A stretch of 64,000 nucleotides of DNA from Bacteroidales bacterium (GTDB taxonomy: Bacteria; Bacteroidota; Bacteroidia; Bacteroidales; UBA932): the NCBI GenBank assembly GCA_017519865.1, contig JAFWRQ010000030.1, positions 62,001 to 126,000 on the forward strand, read 5' to 3'. A model generated the notes under the pieces. That model did no database searches. It worked only from the letters and a program-made list of their open reading frames with translations, and was not told where the DNA came from. Below, piece after piece: positions 9,901 through 18,263 of this stretch (position 1 is the stretch's first letter; each line of letters begins with the position of its first letter). A program made the position numbers and the translations under genes.

Positions 9901-10938
9901 GAACGCTTCTTCCAGCTTGATGCCTCCAAGAAGCAGGGAGGTACTGGCATCGGGCTTTATTTCACCAAGGCATTAGTGACGGCTCACCATGGCCTGATAA
10001 CCGTTCGTGACAACGTGGACGGATCAGGCAACAGATGCGGCAGCGTCTTCTCCTTCGCCCTTCCTATGGACAATGTGGCGTATACGGAGGAAGAACGTGA
10101 AAGTGAAATGGACGGGACGGAATCAATGGACAGCAAGCAGTATCTGAAAGGTCTTCCTTCCTTGAACATCCCCGTCATCGAGACCGGGCAGATGCAGAAG
10201 ATATTGCTCATAGATGACGACAGTGAGATCTTGTATTACCTCAGGCTCGTGCTCTCGCCGTATTATAAGGTCGTATGTAGTTCAGATGCTATGACTGGTT
10301 ACAAACTGATTGAATCGGAGCATCCGGATCTGGTGATATCGGACGTCATGATGGTCGAGACTGACGGCATTCAGTTTTGCAAGATGGTCAAGGAGAACAT
10401 AGAGATGTCCCATATTCCGGTCATCCTACTGACGGCCAAGACCAAGAAGGATGACCAGATCGTCGGTCTCAATGCCGGTGCGGAAGCTTATATCGTCAAG
10501 CCTTTCGACTCTGATTATCTTCTGTCTGTGATACGTTCCATCCTGAGAAATCGCGAGCATGCACGCAAGTCAATGGGTGAGAACACGAGCATCAACGGTG
10601 ATCCCGCCATATCCGCCATCCCCGAGACCGACAGGCAGTTCCTCGACAGGCTATACAGATTTATGGAGGAGGAGATCCTTGATACTGAGCTGGATGTGGA
10701 GCGGCTGTCGAGCGAGTTGATGATAAGCCGCACAAAGTTCTTCTATAAGGTCAAGAACCTTACGGGCAAGACCCCCAACGAGTTCTTCCGTACTTACAAA
10801 CTCAATAGAGCCGTGGAGTTGATACGCGAGGGGAAATACAAGCTTTCCGCCATATCCGAGATGGTCGGTTTCAGTTCTCCTTCGCATTTCGCCACTGCTT
10901 TCAAAAAACAGTTCGGCGTACTGCCAAGCAAATTTTAA
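6907..10938 (+). CDS. Hybrid two-component system regulator (sensor kinase, receiver and AraC output in one chain)
   Basis: One-protein signal system that senses periplasmic oligosaccharide and controls the utilisation locus. 1343 residues. After an N-terminal hydrophobic segment ending VCCD come two blocks of Reg_prop-type beta-propeller repeats and a Y_Y_Y-like domain (to about 765), a membrane helix (about 767-790), a HisKA domain with ISHEFRTPL (phosphorylated His824), a HATPase domain (NLLSNAFKFTPPGG near 937), a receiver domain from about 1098 with phospho-acceptor Asp1146 in SDVM, and an AraC-type helix-turn-helix from about 1240 to the end (FFRTYKLNRAVELI, IGFSS-like VGFSSPSHFATAFKKQFG). 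The N-terminal Cys pair could be a lipobox, but Val at -1 is unusual. It lies directly after susCD, so these are its likely targets. Confidence 0.93.
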   Translation: MYPVFKKYVLWILLPVLFVCCDRSGKNSIVSLRAGMDEFPANAIVTDLAEDTNGFLWIATDGDGLFRFDGSGYLHFFESEQEGNLRSSRIHSVFVASDGLAYVGTDAGLYYLDGADDRFVRCHLDDGTLVVIDLQQDRNGTLYAITHQGVFRKVEGQNLFKKVIPYTESYISGVIIDDRDCVWTMFDHRIERYDENFDMVATMETAWPLIRTTYSGGDRVYVSSFPDVLALDLSDGTLKDAPGKVNDLYRSSQGIFFAAKEGLVFLEDGGFSVYRTDTGETLREQSKGFPFFLPRQVRTVGGFYQMPSGVAWLVPERGRPVRLSNSMQDPNLPLIRFMNEHNVKDVCVTGRFIWFISDYCRLACFDRETGDVKVREIGALVDRLVGEQRDCRLLVDETRDRLLLSLDSNLFDFSIDAEGELHLAHLYPGGLISSYMAMTCDREGNIWTGGTSHSLFHIGYVAADEGPLMIDLERHVIPGVTNQVSVTGVLSMTDGTVAVAFTDLGVALVDGSTFEGKLLDFGVGGIIPKVNAMCEDFSGRLWIGAESEGLIVYDTQTGSTSMPELFRNRRINSISQGSKGRMLLVADNTTLYSYSSVSNQFTPLLNGPLSATGYSSEFFSIDDNPYLFLNGEVYRLASFFNKLDDLMPKGAEVSIHDVDGRLIDYLGWGDLESGRARVTLPSSLNAVKVQVSPFGYDESRHMAVEYVLTGKKQTWEHSLDKPVINLNPLPFGRHRLLLKLMDTAGGEDEALEMGFRIFHQRPWFFSNTAIIVYLVLLLSLLLLIAGFIKEMNRRSVTLEIARKEKDLQERINQDNMDFFTNISHEFRTPLTIVSDATDSLLKSASTNSQQSRLLHAIQRNTYRMLKIVSQILEFNKVEHEKLRLRVSVTDVSRLVRGIAEEFENDSVQKQVSLSTNADKALYSWIDEDFFEKIIYNLLSNAFKFTPPGGYIRIELSPAGASEIHELFGQEPAAPGKYLLVHLTDSGIGIPDDRKAEIFERFFQLDASKKQGGTGIGLYFTKALVTAHHGLITVRDNVDGSGNRCGSVFSFALPMDNVAYTEEERESEMDGTESMDSKQYLKGLPSLNIPVIETGQMQKILLIDDDSEILYYLRLVLSPYYKVVCSSDAMTGYKLIESEHPDLVISDVMMVETDGIQFCKMVKENIEMSHIPVILLTAKTKKDDQIVGLNAGAEAYIVKPFDSDYLLSVIRSILRNREHARKSMGENTSINGDPAISAIPETDRQFLDRLYRFMEEEILDTELDVERLSSELMISRTKFFYKVKNLTGKTPNEFFRTYKLNRAVELIREGKYKLSAISEMVGFSSPSHFATAFKKQFGVLPSKF

Positions 10939-10951
10939 ACTACATTATACC

Positions 10952-11845
10952 ATGAGAAACATTATTTCCCTGGCCTTGTGCCTCTCCTTAACTGCCGGAA
11001 TGGCTTTCGCCCAGCCCGTCAAGGAAACCTACCAGTATGCCCTCAAAGGGACTGACACCCTTCGTCTTGATAGACTTTATAACCCTGAGAAGATGGTCGA
11101 AGGGAAGACCCCGGCCATGGTCTATATGTTCGGCGGCGGCTTCGCCTTTGGCAGTCGCGGCGGCCGTTTCGACTATCTGACCGACATCGGAGTTCAGGTG
11201 TTCTCCATAGATTATCGTCTCGGGCTCAAGGAATACGGTTATCGTCCTTCACCTCCGGAGGTACGCCAGAAGGCTACGGATATGGCCTTGGACGACTTGA
11301 CGGATGCCATGGCTTATGTCCTTGTACACGCCGAGGAATGGGGCATAGATCCGCAGAAGATAATGCTGTCAGGCTCCAGCGCCGGAGGCCTTACTACCCT
11401 TCGTGCCATATATGACATCTGTAATTCAGGGCCTTTTTCAGTAAAATTCCCGAATGATTGGATGCCGGCCGGATATATCGGTTATGCAGGAGGCTTGTCT
11501 TTGACTGACAAGGACTTGACCTGGCCCAAAAAGCCTTGTCCGATGCTGTTCTTCCATGGCACGGCTGACACTTCTGTCCCTTATGAGATACGCCGTGGCG
11601 ATTACTGGGTCTATTTCGGCCCCCTGTACATTACGCGGCAGCTCCACGAGATGGAGGTCCCATTCTGGCTTTATACCGAGATCGGTGCTGATCACGTGAT
11701 GTCATACAAACCTTTTTCGGGGTATAATACCCACGAGATTCAGACCTTCGTCCAGAAGTTCGTCGTCGAGGGCCTGCAGCTGGAGATGAAGACCGAAGAA
11801 TTGAACCACGCTGGTCCGTCGCTCCTTCCTGGCGCCAACCGTTAG
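10952..11845 (+). CDS. Secreted alpha/beta-hydrolase, probable carbohydrate acetyl esterase
   Basis: Periplasmic esterase of the alpha/beta-hydrolase_3/acetyl-esterase kind, likely removing ester groups from the glycan handled by this locus. 297 residues with signal peptide 1-20 (AFAQ). Seen motifs are the oxyanion region MFGGGFAFGS, the nucleophile elbow GSSAG with Ser143, an Asp in HGTADTSVP and a His in GADHV. It starts 13 bases after the regulator gene and so is probably transcribed with it. The fold and triad are clear; the ester substrate is inference from context. Confidence 0.8.
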   Translation: MRNIISLALCLSLTAGMAFAQPVKETYQYALKGTDTLRLDRLYNPEKMVEGKTPAMVYMFGGGFAFGSRGGRFDYLTDIGVQVFSIDYRLGLKEYGYRPSPPEVRQKATDMALDDLTDAMAYVLVHAEEWGIDPQKIMLSGSSAGGLTTLRAIYDICNSGPFSVKFPNDWMPAGYIGYAGGLSLTDKDLTWPKKPCPMLFFHGTADTSVPYEIRRGDYWVYFGPLYITRQLHEMEVPFWLYTEIGADHVMSYKPFSGYNTHEIQTFVQKFVVEGLQLEMKTEELNHAGPSLLPGANR

Positions 11846-11847
11846 AT

Positions 11848-12468
11848 TTAGAGCAGGTCGAGGATCTGATTCATGTCAGTGAGATGATAGCGGGCGGGGA
11901 TACCCTGGAGCCCGCGGCCCTGCCAGTCGGCAAGGGCGAAGTCGCAGCCTGCGCCGGCCGCGCACTGGAAATCGTGCATCGTATCTCCGATGTAGATGCA
12001 TTCGTCCGGACTGGTGCAGCCGGCCTTGCGCATATAGGCGAACATCGGGTCGGGGGAGGGTTTGTGTCCCTCGCTGTCCTCGGCGCATATGATGTGGTCG
12101 ATGTACCTCACAAGCCTCTGCATGTGGACATCCTTCTCGAACTCGTAACGGCTACGGGAGGTCACGCAGCCCGTCGTCCGCCCTGCGGACTTGACGGCTG
12201 CCAGGACCTCCTCAGCTCCTTCGAAAGACTTCATCAGGTGGCTTAACTCCACGAAGTTCTCCTCCCAGCGCGCGCCGAAGCGCTCCGTTTCGGCGTAGCC
12301 GAGCATCGGAGCGACCTTTGCGCTGGGGATGCCGAAGTAGCCGTAGGCCTCCTCATAAGGCATCGTGGTGCCAATCAACTCTTCGACGGTCTTGACCAGT
12401 GACAGGACACCGGTGCGTTCGGTATCGATAAGCGTACCGTCTATATCGAAGACGAAATGCTTGTACAT
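11848..12468 (-). CDS. HAD-superfamily phosphatase (phosphoglycolate-phosphatase-like)
   Basis: Haloacid-dehalogenase hydrolase of 206 residues. Motif I is FDIDGTLIDT near residue 6 (two catalytic Asp), motif II lies around CVTSRSR, a Lys in GHKPSPDP gives motif III, and YIGDTMHDFQCA is motif IV. It has an alpha-helical cap like Gph/PGMB enzymes, but the substrate cannot be called. The start is the ATG at 12468, which overlaps the purU stop as TGATG, so the two are translationally coupled. A much longer reading of this frame exists upstream but only as a shadow of purU. It converges with the esterase gene, 2 bases apart. Confidence 0.85.
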   Translation of the reverse strand: MYKHFVFDIDGTLIDTERTGVLSLVKTVEELIGTTMPYEEAYGYFGIPSAKVAPMLGYAETERFGARWEENFVELSHLMKSFEGAEEVLAAVKSAGRTTGCVTSRSRYEFEKDVHMQRLVRYIDHIICAEDSEGHKPSPDPMFAYMRKAGCTSPDECIYIGDTMHDFQCAAGAGCDFALADWQGRGLQGIPARYHLTDMNQILDLL

Positions 12469-13331
12469 CAGCTGAAAATGATGGTCTTGTTCCTGAAAGT
12501 CAGGATCTTGCGCTCGATGTGCTTGGAGACGGCACGGCTCAGGACAATCTTTTCCAGGTCGCGGCCCTTGAGCACGAGGCTGTCGGGAGTGTCCTTGTGG
12601 GTGATGCGGGTGACATCCTGCTCGATGATGGGGCCCGCATCCAGTTCTCCCGTGACGTAGTGGCTTGTGGCACCGATGATCTTTACGCCACGTTCGTAGG
12701 CCTGGTGATAGGGCTTCGCCCCGATGAAGGCGGGAAGGAACGAGTGGTGGATGTTGATGATGTGGTGCGGATACTCCTTTATTATGTCCTCGCTGATGAT
12801 CTGCATATAGCGCGCGAGCACGATGAAAGAGATGTTCTCGCGCTTTAGCAGTTCCATCTCCGCCTTCTCGACCTCTTCCTTGTTGGAGTGGTCCTTCTCT
12901 ATGGACCACACGTAGTAGGGTATGCCGAACTGGTCGGCGACCTCCCTGAGGTCTTCATGGTTGCTGACGATGCAGGGTATCTCGACGTTCCACTCGCCGG
13001 CCTTGTATCGGGCAAGGAGGTCGTACAGGCAGTGGCTCTGCTTGCTCACGAAGATGGCCATCCGCGGCTTTACGTCGCTGAAGAAGATGCTGAACTCCAT
13101 CTCGAAGCGCTGTTTGAAAAGGGTGCTGACATATTCCTTTATCTTGTCGCGGGGGATGAGGAAACCCTCAAGTTCCCACTCGATTCGCATGAACAGCACG
13201 CCGTTCTCCCTGTCCACGTACTGGTCCAGGTATACGATGTTGCCGCGGTTGTCGGTGATGAAGCGTGTGACTTCGGTGATGATGCCCTGGCGGTCGGGGC
13301 AGCTGAGGAGTATGATGGCGGTAGGTTTCAT
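12468..13331 (-). CDS. purU: Formyltetrahydrofolate deformylase
   Basis: Hydrolyses 10-formyl-tetrahydrofolate to formate and tetrahydrofolate, balancing one-carbon pools and feeding formate to purine synthesis. 287 residues, the usual length. An ACT domain occupies about 1-85 (SCPDRQGIITEVTRFI). The formyltransferase domain carries INIHHSFLPAF and ATSHYVTGELDAGPIIEQ, which hold the Asn/His/Asp catalytic set. It lies 2 bases after the MscS gene and overlaps the HAD gene, so the three form a minus-strand operon. Confidence 0.95.
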   Translation of the reverse strand: MKPTAIILLSCPDRQGIITEVTRFITDNRGNIVYLDQYVDRENGVLFMRIEWELEGFLIPRDKIKEYVSTLFKQRFEMEFSIFFSDVKPRMAIFVSKQSHCLYDLLARYKAGEWNVEIPCIVSNHEDLREVADQFGIPYYVWSIEKDHSNKEEVEKAEMELLKRENISFIVLARYMQIISEDIIKEYPHHIINIHHSFLPAFIGAKPYHQAYERGVKIIGATSHYVTGELDAGPIIEQDVTRITHKDTPDSLVLKGRDLEKIVLSRAVSKHIERKILTFRNKTIIFS

Positions 13332-13333
13332 TG

Positions 13334-15925
13334 TCAGTTGTTTATGATGTGTATGTCGCGCTGAGGGAACGGGATCTCGATGCCCGCTTCGTTCAGCGCC
13401 TTGTAGATGATCTCACGGGCGCTGGCGAGATAGGCGTTTCGCTGCGGCACGAGGACGAACTGCTTGACGGCGATGTTCACGGAGTTGTCGCCGAACTCCT
13501 CGACCGTTACATAGACGCCGGTCTTTTCGTCTACTATCTTCATTCCAGTCTCGTCGGTCCCCTGGAGAGGTTTCATGGCCTCTACAAGTACCCGGCGGGC
13601 CTTCTCTATGTCGGTACCATATTTCACGCCCACCACTATCTTGGTGAATTCGTAAGGGTTGCTGCGGGTGAGGTTCTTGAAATTCTTGTTGAAGAGTGCG
13701 GTGTTGAGGAAGGAGATCACGGCGCCGTCGAGGGTCTCGATCTGCGTGCTCTGGTAGCTGACTGATGAGACCTTGCCGCGTATCCCGTCGCATTCGACCC
13801 AGTCTCCGGTGCGCAGGCGGCCTGACATCAGCTGGATGCCGTAGATGAAATTGTTCAGGACGTCCCGCATGGCGAGACCGATACCTGTGGCGAGACCTGC
13901 GAACACGATAGAAACGGCTCCTGTCGGAATGTTGAACAGCAGGAACAGCAGGATGATGAAGGTGCCCCAGACCAGAATACTGATGACGTTGTTTGCCACG
14001 GTGAGGTTCACCTCCTCATCCTTGATATAGGTTCTGCCGGAGGCCTGCATGATGTTACGCAACTTGATGTCGCGGAACATCGACTTTGCAAAGTAGGCTA
14101 TGTATCTGAACACGAAGTACAGGCAGAGGGCAAGCACGATCATGCTCGCCGACAGCTTGAGGATCTCGACGCCGGAGGTGCTGGTGAAACTGAAGAACTT
14201 TGCCGAATAGAGGTTGTTGAATATCTCCTGCATGTCGAAGACCTTGAGGGCCAGCAGCACGCTCAGCGGTACTGAGACCACGGCGAATACCGGCAGCACG
14301 ACATCCTCGATGAAGTCATAAAGCCAGGTCAGGCGAATGAATTCACCTTTATGGATCTTGCGGAAGTCGGCCTCTGCCTGCAGGCGCAGCTCCTCGAGTT
14401 TGGCGCCTATGCGGCGCTCCTTGACCTGGTGGAAGAGGCGGTACAGGGCGATGATGGTCTCCTCGACAGCAAGGGCGAAGAGCCACCACATCACGATCAG
14501 CAGGCTGAGGAAGATGTATCCGAGGCAGGCGGTAACGGAACTGACGACCAGTACGACGAGGGTCACGTACGAGACTATCTCGTCAGTTAGTTCGGTCTGC
14601 TTGGAGTACCTGCGGCAGGCTCCGGCCTGCCAGAACATACAGACAACCAGGAGCGGCGGCAGCAGAATGTTCATCACGGTGTTGGGGACGAACATCACGC
14701 GGCAGCAGATGGCCACGAAGCCTACGACGATGACCGGCATATACAGCCCCATCCCATACTTGAACTTGACGGGCTTGAGACGGATGAGCAGCGACATGAA
14801 GATGGCAACGAGCATCCAGCAGAACACCAGCAACAACTTGGTGGCCTGGGAGATGAAATTGTTGTCGGTCGTGCCGGAAACTATCGCGATGGCCAGCAGG
14901 AACAGCGCCGTGCCGCCGAGCGCCGTGACGAGCTTGCGTCTCTTCCTGAAGTTCTCGGTCTGAAGCCGTTTCACGCGGCGCGAGATGATATGGACCGCGA
15001 CCTGGCTGATGAGTGTGGACAGCAGGAGGCAGACAGCCACGATCAGGAAGAATGCGAAGACGATGGGACCGCGCCATTCGCTGCGGACTCCCGTCGCAGT
15101 TCCAATGCTGCGGCTGTATTTGGTGCGGACCTCGTGCAGGGCTTGCTTTATGTATTTGGCTGGATGCCTGAGGATCTCGAAGTAATGCTCCTGGCCGCGG
15201 GTGAACATGCTCTTCTGTATGGCGCGGTAGCGCTCCTGTGCATAATCGTAAGACTCCTTGAGCCTCGCTTCCGCTCCCTCGTAGTGCTGGCTGTCCGAAA
15301 GGATCATCTCCTTGCCTTCCTCGTAGAGGCTGAGCAGGGCTTCGGCGTAGAATATACAGGCGTCCCGGTCGTCCTTGCTTTCATCGTCAAGCAGGAAGGC
15401 TTGCTTGCGGGAGACTGTGTCCAGGCTGTCAATCACCTCTCCGACCTGGGGCGGGACGGGGCGGCGCTGGAGGCTGTCGGTGCGCAGGGAGTCGGGAAGC
15501 GGCGGCGGAACGTCGCCTGGCGCCGGCAGGCGCTTCAGCGACTCCAGCAGCCGCGAGTAACGGTCTATCTCGCCGTCTATCTCTGCGAGTATGCTGTCGT
15601 AGGGGAGTTTGCCGGAATTGAAGAGCTCGTACTCGTGGGACACTTCCTTCAGCGCATATGTCATATCGAAGGTGTAGTCGCTGTTCTGGGAGTACAGCAT
15701 CAACGAGAGTTCGTTGCACTTCTTGATCATCTCCACCATCTGCTGGTGCTGGGTCTCGTCCAGGGCTTTCATCTCGTTGCCCGTGGAACTCATCCGGTCG
15801 TACTCCTGCTTGAGTTCGTAGCGCAGCACAGACAATGTGTTCCCGAGGTCCTTCTCGTTGAAAACGGCGAGGACTGGGATGCAGAGGAAAGCAAGGATGG
15901 CTATGATGAGGCGTCTTTTTCTCAT
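13334..15925 (-). CDS. Large MscS-family mechanosensitive ion channel
   Basis: Inner-membrane channel that opens under membrane tension to release solutes on osmotic downshift. 863 residues, much longer than E. coli MscS (286), so it belongs to the MscK/MscM-like large class. After a signal-like segment there is a helical, charge-rich periplasmic region (about 25-270), then roughly eight hydrophobic helices. The pore-lining helix shows GLATGIGLAMRDVLNNF near residue 678-694, followed by the MscS beta domain (LRTGDWVECDGIRGKV) and the C-terminal alpha/beta domain. It is the first gene of the operon with purU and the HAD phosphatase. Confidence 0.92.
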   Translation of the reverse strand: MRKRRLIIAILAFLCIPVLAVFNEKDLGNTLSVLRYELKQEYDRMSSTGNEMKALDETQHQQMVEMIKKCNELSLMLYSQNSDYTFDMTYALKEVSHEYELFNSGKLPYDSILAEIDGEIDRYSRLLESLKRLPAPGDVPPPLPDSLRTDSLQRRPVPPQVGEVIDSLDTVSRKQAFLLDDESKDDRDACIFYAEALLSLYEEGKEMILSDSQHYEGAEARLKESYDYAQERYRAIQKSMFTRGQEHYFEILRHPAKYIKQALHEVRTKYSRSIGTATGVRSEWRGPIVFAFFLIVAVCLLLSTLISQVAVHIISRRVKRLQTENFRKRRKLVTALGGTALFLLAIAIVSGTTDNNFISQATKLLLVFCWMLVAIFMSLLIRLKPVKFKYGMGLYMPVIVVGFVAICCRVMFVPNTVMNILLPPLLVVCMFWQAGACRRYSKQTELTDEIVSYVTLVVLVVSSVTACLGYIFLSLLIVMWWLFALAVEETIIALYRLFHQVKERRIGAKLEELRLQAEADFRKIHKGEFIRLTWLYDFIEDVVLPVFAVVSVPLSVLLALKVFDMQEIFNNLYSAKFFSFTSTSGVEILKLSASMIVLALCLYFVFRYIAYFAKSMFRDIKLRNIMQASGRTYIKDEEVNLTVANNVISILVWGTFIILLFLLFNIPTGAVSIVFAGLATGIGLAMRDVLNNFIYGIQLMSGRLRTGDWVECDGIRGKVSSVSYQSTQIETLDGAVISFLNTALFNKNFKNLTRSNPYEFTKIVVGVKYGTDIEKARRVLVEAMKPLQGTDETGMKIVDEKTGVYVTVEEFGDNSVNIAVKQFVLVPQRNAYLASAREIIYKALNEAGIEIPFPQRDIHIINN

Positions 15926-15974
15926 TGCGAAACTCGTCTTGGTCCAATATTTTCACAATATAGTGAAAAATCCC

Positions 15975-16006
15975 TTTGGATTAGTCTGCAGGGTTTATTA
16001 TTTTCG
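15975..16006 (+). promoter_or_regulatory. Promoter of the GH53 gene
   Basis: TTTG at 15975-15978, a 20-base spacer, and TATTTTCG at 15999-16006 (one base off TAnnTTTG). It lies 37 bases before the GH53 ATG in the gap between the divergent MscS and GH53 genes. Confidence 0.5.
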
Positions 16007-16043
16007 TGCAAAAGACCATTTTAATGGCGTAAACAGCGTTTTT

Positions 16044-17147
16044 ATGAAGAGAATCCCTATACTTTTGTTAATTGCCTTGCTATTCCTGAATGGCTGTAAA
16101 TGTACCCGTCCGGTCGATGATGGACCCGCTTTTTGGCTGGGTGCAGACATCAGTTGGGCCACGGGGATGGAGCAGAGGGGAGAGTCCCTTTACAACTTCG
16201 AAGGTGAAGGACCCGTCGAGTGTACGGCCCTGATGAAGGAACTTGGACTCAATGCCCTGCGATTCCGTGTCTGGGTGGACCCCTGGGGAGGCGAGTGTGA
16301 CAAATATGACCTCCTGGAGAAATGCCGGAGGGCAAAGGAGCAGGGAATGGCGGTCATGGTGGACTTCCACTATTCCGACTACTGGGCCGACCCGCAGCAC
16401 CAGCCCGTCCCGAAGGCCTGGAAGGGCCATTCCTACGAACAGATGAAGGAGGATCTCCGCGCCCATACCATCGAGGTTCTGACCCTGTTGAAAGACAATG
16501 GAATAGAACCGGAATGGGTCCAGATCGGCAATGAAACCACCCACGGACTCCTGTGGGAACTCAACCCTGACCGAGGCGTCATGGGCAGTTCGGAGCGAGA
16601 GTACATCGACACCGTCGGCCACATCGATTTCGCACCCGCGCAGTATGCCGGTTTCATCCAGGCGGGGCACGAGGCTGCCAAGAGCGTCTTCCCGCGCGTC
16701 AGGACCATCGTCCACCTGGACGACGGGTGGAACCGCGCGGTCTATGACAAAAATCTCGGCGTGCTCGAACAGTACGGCGTCCAATACGATATGGTCGGTA
16801 TGTCCCTCTACCCCTACTGGGCCATCGAGAAGGGGCGCGACGACGCCGACGGGGTCATCTCCGACTGCATCGCCAACATCGGGTATGTCTATGAGCGCTT
16901 CGGCAAGGAAACCATCATCGTGGAGACCGGCTTCCTGGTGGATGAGGGCAATCCCGCCGTTATGGAACAGGGCCGGCGCCAACTCACGCGCATCATCCGG
17001 GAGGCGCGCGACAGCACGGCCGGCCATTGCCACGGGGTCTTCTACTGGGAACCTGAGTGCCGCCCCGGCCGCTACCGCCTGGGAGCCTTCGGCTCCGACG
17101 GCCGGCCCACCGTCATCATGCGGGCCTTTACGGAATCAGCCTTATAG
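16044..17147 (+). CDS. GH53 endo-beta-1,4-galactanase, lipoprotein
   Basis: Cleaves beta-1,4-galactan side chains of pectin (arabinogalactan type I). 367 residues from the ATG at 16044; an upstream in-frame extension runs through the promoter and lacks a signal peptide, so I reject it. The signal peptide ends in FLNGC, lipid site Cys18. The TIM barrel shows WLGADISWATGMEQRG near the start, LRFRVWVDPWGG, the acid/base Glu164 in QIGNETTHG and the nucleophile Glu294 in IVETGF. It stands alone, not beside a SusC/D pair. Its last 20 bases overlap the end of the convergent laccase-domain gene. Confidence 0.93.
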   Translation: MKRIPILLLIALLFLNGCKCTRPVDDGPAFWLGADISWATGMEQRGESLYNFEGEGPVECTALMKELGLNALRFRVWVDPWGGECDKYDLLEKCRRAKEQGMAVMVDFHYSDYWADPQHQPVPKAWKGHSYEQMKEDLRAHTIEVLTLLKDNGIEPEWVQIGNETTHGLLWELNPDRGVMGSSEREYIDTVGHIDFAPAQYAGFIQAGHEAAKSVFPRVRTIVHLDDGWNRAVYDKNLGVLEQYGVQYDMVGMSLYPYWAIEKGRDDADGVISDCIANIGYVYERFGKETIIVETGFLVDEGNPAVMEQGRRQLTRIIREARDSTAGHCHGVFYWEPECRPGRYRLGAFGSDGRPTVIMRAFTESAL

Positions 17148-17826
17148 CATTGATGTTCCTTCCACAGGCGGTGCCTTCCCTCCTTGCTGAGAAGAACGAC
17201 GGGTCGGTATATGTGTCGATGTCGTAGATAGAGATGTTTGAGGAGCGTACTCCGCATCTCTCCAGGATCCACTTGTTGGCCAGGAAAAGGTCGATGTGGT
17301 GGCCTCCCGACATGGGGCTACCGTCTCTCGGTCCCCGGAAGGAATGGATCATTTCCATTGGGAAACCGGCGTCCCTGAACTTCTCCACGACTTCCTCTCC
17401 GACCTGGAAACTGTCAGGCCCTATTGCCGGGCCTATTATAGCTCGCAGATCCCCGGGCTGACAGCCGAAGTCTCTCTCCATCAGCGAGATGGCCTCCAGG
17501 GCTATCTTCAGCACCGTGCCCTTCCAGCCCGAGTGGACGGCGGCGACGACGTGCCGGACCGGGTCGTGCAGCAGGACCGGCACGCAGTCCGCCGTCCTGA
17601 CTCCGATGGCCACGCCCGGCAGGGCGCATATGAAAGCGTCATATCCTTCCAGGTCTTCCCTGGTCATGTCCGGCCGGTCGATGACGGCGACCTTCGTCCC
17701 GTGCACCTGATGCCCCTGGATGACCGGGTAGGGCAGTAAAGAGTCCCTCCTTGTCGTGAAGGCCTCAGCTCCCGTCCCGGGATCGTATCTCAGTAGATCC
17801 TTCTTGCTGAAGTACGTCTTTCCCAT
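17128..17826 (-). CDS. Laccase-domain protein, YfiH/LACC1 family (purine nucleoside phosphorylase type)
   Basis: Multicopper-polyphenol-oxidase-like fold; family members act on purine nucleosides (phosphorylase, adenosine deaminase) rather than phenols. 232 residues. The metal-site residues are visible as QVHGTKV, RTADCVPVLL (Cys near 79) and HSGWKGT. I choose the ATG at 17826 because a textbook promoter (17834-17864) sits right in front of it and overlaps the only longer ATG start at 17856. The TAnnTTTG box ends 7 bases before the ATG, so the message may have almost no leader. Confidence 0.88.
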   Translation of the reverse strand: MGKTYFSKKDLLRYDPGTGAEAFTTRRDSLLPYPVIQGHQVHGTKVAVIDRPDMTREDLEGYDAFICALPGVAIGVRTADCVPVLLHDPVRHVVAAVHSGWKGTVLKIALEAISLMERDFGCQPGDLRAIIGPAIGPDSFQVGEEVVEKFRDAGFPMEMIHSFRGPRDGSPMSGGHHIDLFLANKWILERCGVRSSNISIYDIDTYTDPSFFSARREGTACGRNINAIRLIP

Positions 17827-17833
17827 AACAGGA

Positions 17834-17864
17834 CAAAAATAACTAATTGCCTCCATTCTGCAAA
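17834..17864 (-). promoter_or_regulatory. Promoter of the laccase-domain gene
   Basis: On the minus strand TTTG (17861-17864), a 19-base spacer and TATTTTTG (17834-17841): an exact match to the Bacteroidetes consensus. The ATG follows 7 bases later. Confidence 0.7.
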
Positions 17865-17881
17865 GCCCCTTCACCAGGCAC

Positions 17882-17909
17882 GCAAAAGCCCGGCCGTTGG
17901 GGCCGGGCT
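17882..17909 (-). terminator. Rho-independent terminator after tRNA-Leu
   Basis: Read on the minus strand, AGCCCGGCC and GGCCGGGCT form a perfect 9-bp stem with a 5-base loop, followed by a short T run. It sits 10 bases after the tRNA 3' end. Confidence 0.75.
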
Positions 17910-17919
17910 CATTAACGTG

Positions 17920-18001
17920 TGCGGGTGAAGGGACTCGAACCCTTACGCCGTGAGGCACCAGATCCTAAGTCTGGCTTGGCTACCAATTACAACACACCCG
18001 C
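17920..18001 (-). tRNA. tRNA-Leu (anticodon UAG)
   Basis: 82-base class II tRNA. The acceptor arms GCGGGTG and CACCCGC pair fully, the anticodon stem is CCAGA/TCTGG around the loop CTTAGGA (anticodon TAG), the T arm is AAGGG-TTCGAGT-CCCTT, and a long variable arm is present as expected for leucine. The CCA end is not encoded. Confidence 0.93.
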
Positions 18002-18012
18002 AGGAAACAAAT

Positions 18013-18038
18013 ATGTCCGACCGTTACCGGCCGGACAT
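18013..18038 (-). terminator. Hairpin after rpsU, probable terminator
   Basis: On the minus strand, downstream of rpsU, ATGTCCGGCC pairs with GGTCGGACAT (one wobble) and is followed by a weak U-rich stretch. It would allow some read-through into the tRNA. Confidence 0.5.
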
Positions 18039-18062
18039 GTATCCTATGTGGAAAAGCCGGGA

Positions 18063-18257
18063 TTACTGCTCGTCCATGAGACGCAGATGCTGTACATAGA
18101 TAGCCTTCTGCTTGGCGATGCGCTTCTTCTCGGACGGCTTCGCAAAGGTCTTGCGGGAACGGAGCTCACGGACGGCGCCGGTCTTCTCGAACTTCCTCTT
18201 GAACTTTTTGAGTGCTCTCTCGATGTTTTCGCCTTCTTTGATGGGAACTATAATCAT
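18063..18257 (-). CDS. rpsU: 30S ribosomal protein bS21
   Basis: Small-subunit protein of 64 residues, all basic and helical (VPIKEGENIERALKKFKRKF; SRKTFAKPSEKKR). In Bacteroidetes ribosomes bS21 helps to hide the anti-Shine-Dalgarno tail of 16S rRNA inside a protein pocket. The gene has a consensus promoter and, unlike its neighbours, an 11-base Shine-Dalgarno match before its ATG, which fits self-regulation: bS21-depleted ribosomes with a free 16S tail would translate it best. Identification is firm; the control model is established for relatives and inferred here. Confidence 0.96.
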   Translation of the reverse strand: MIIVPIKEGENIERALKKFKRKFEKTGAVRELRSRKTFAKPSEKKRIAKQKAIYVQHLRLMDEQ

Positions 18258-18263
18258 GCTTTT

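Noticed and set aside
12469..12909. N-terminal extension of the HAD phosphatase frame
   Set aside because: It lies out of frame inside purU and has no similarity to HAD proteins; the ATG at 12468 overlapping the purU stop is far better.
17827..17958. Longer start for the laccase-domain protein reaching into the tRNA region
   Set aside because: The extension runs through the promoter, the tRNA terminator and part of tRNA-Leu.
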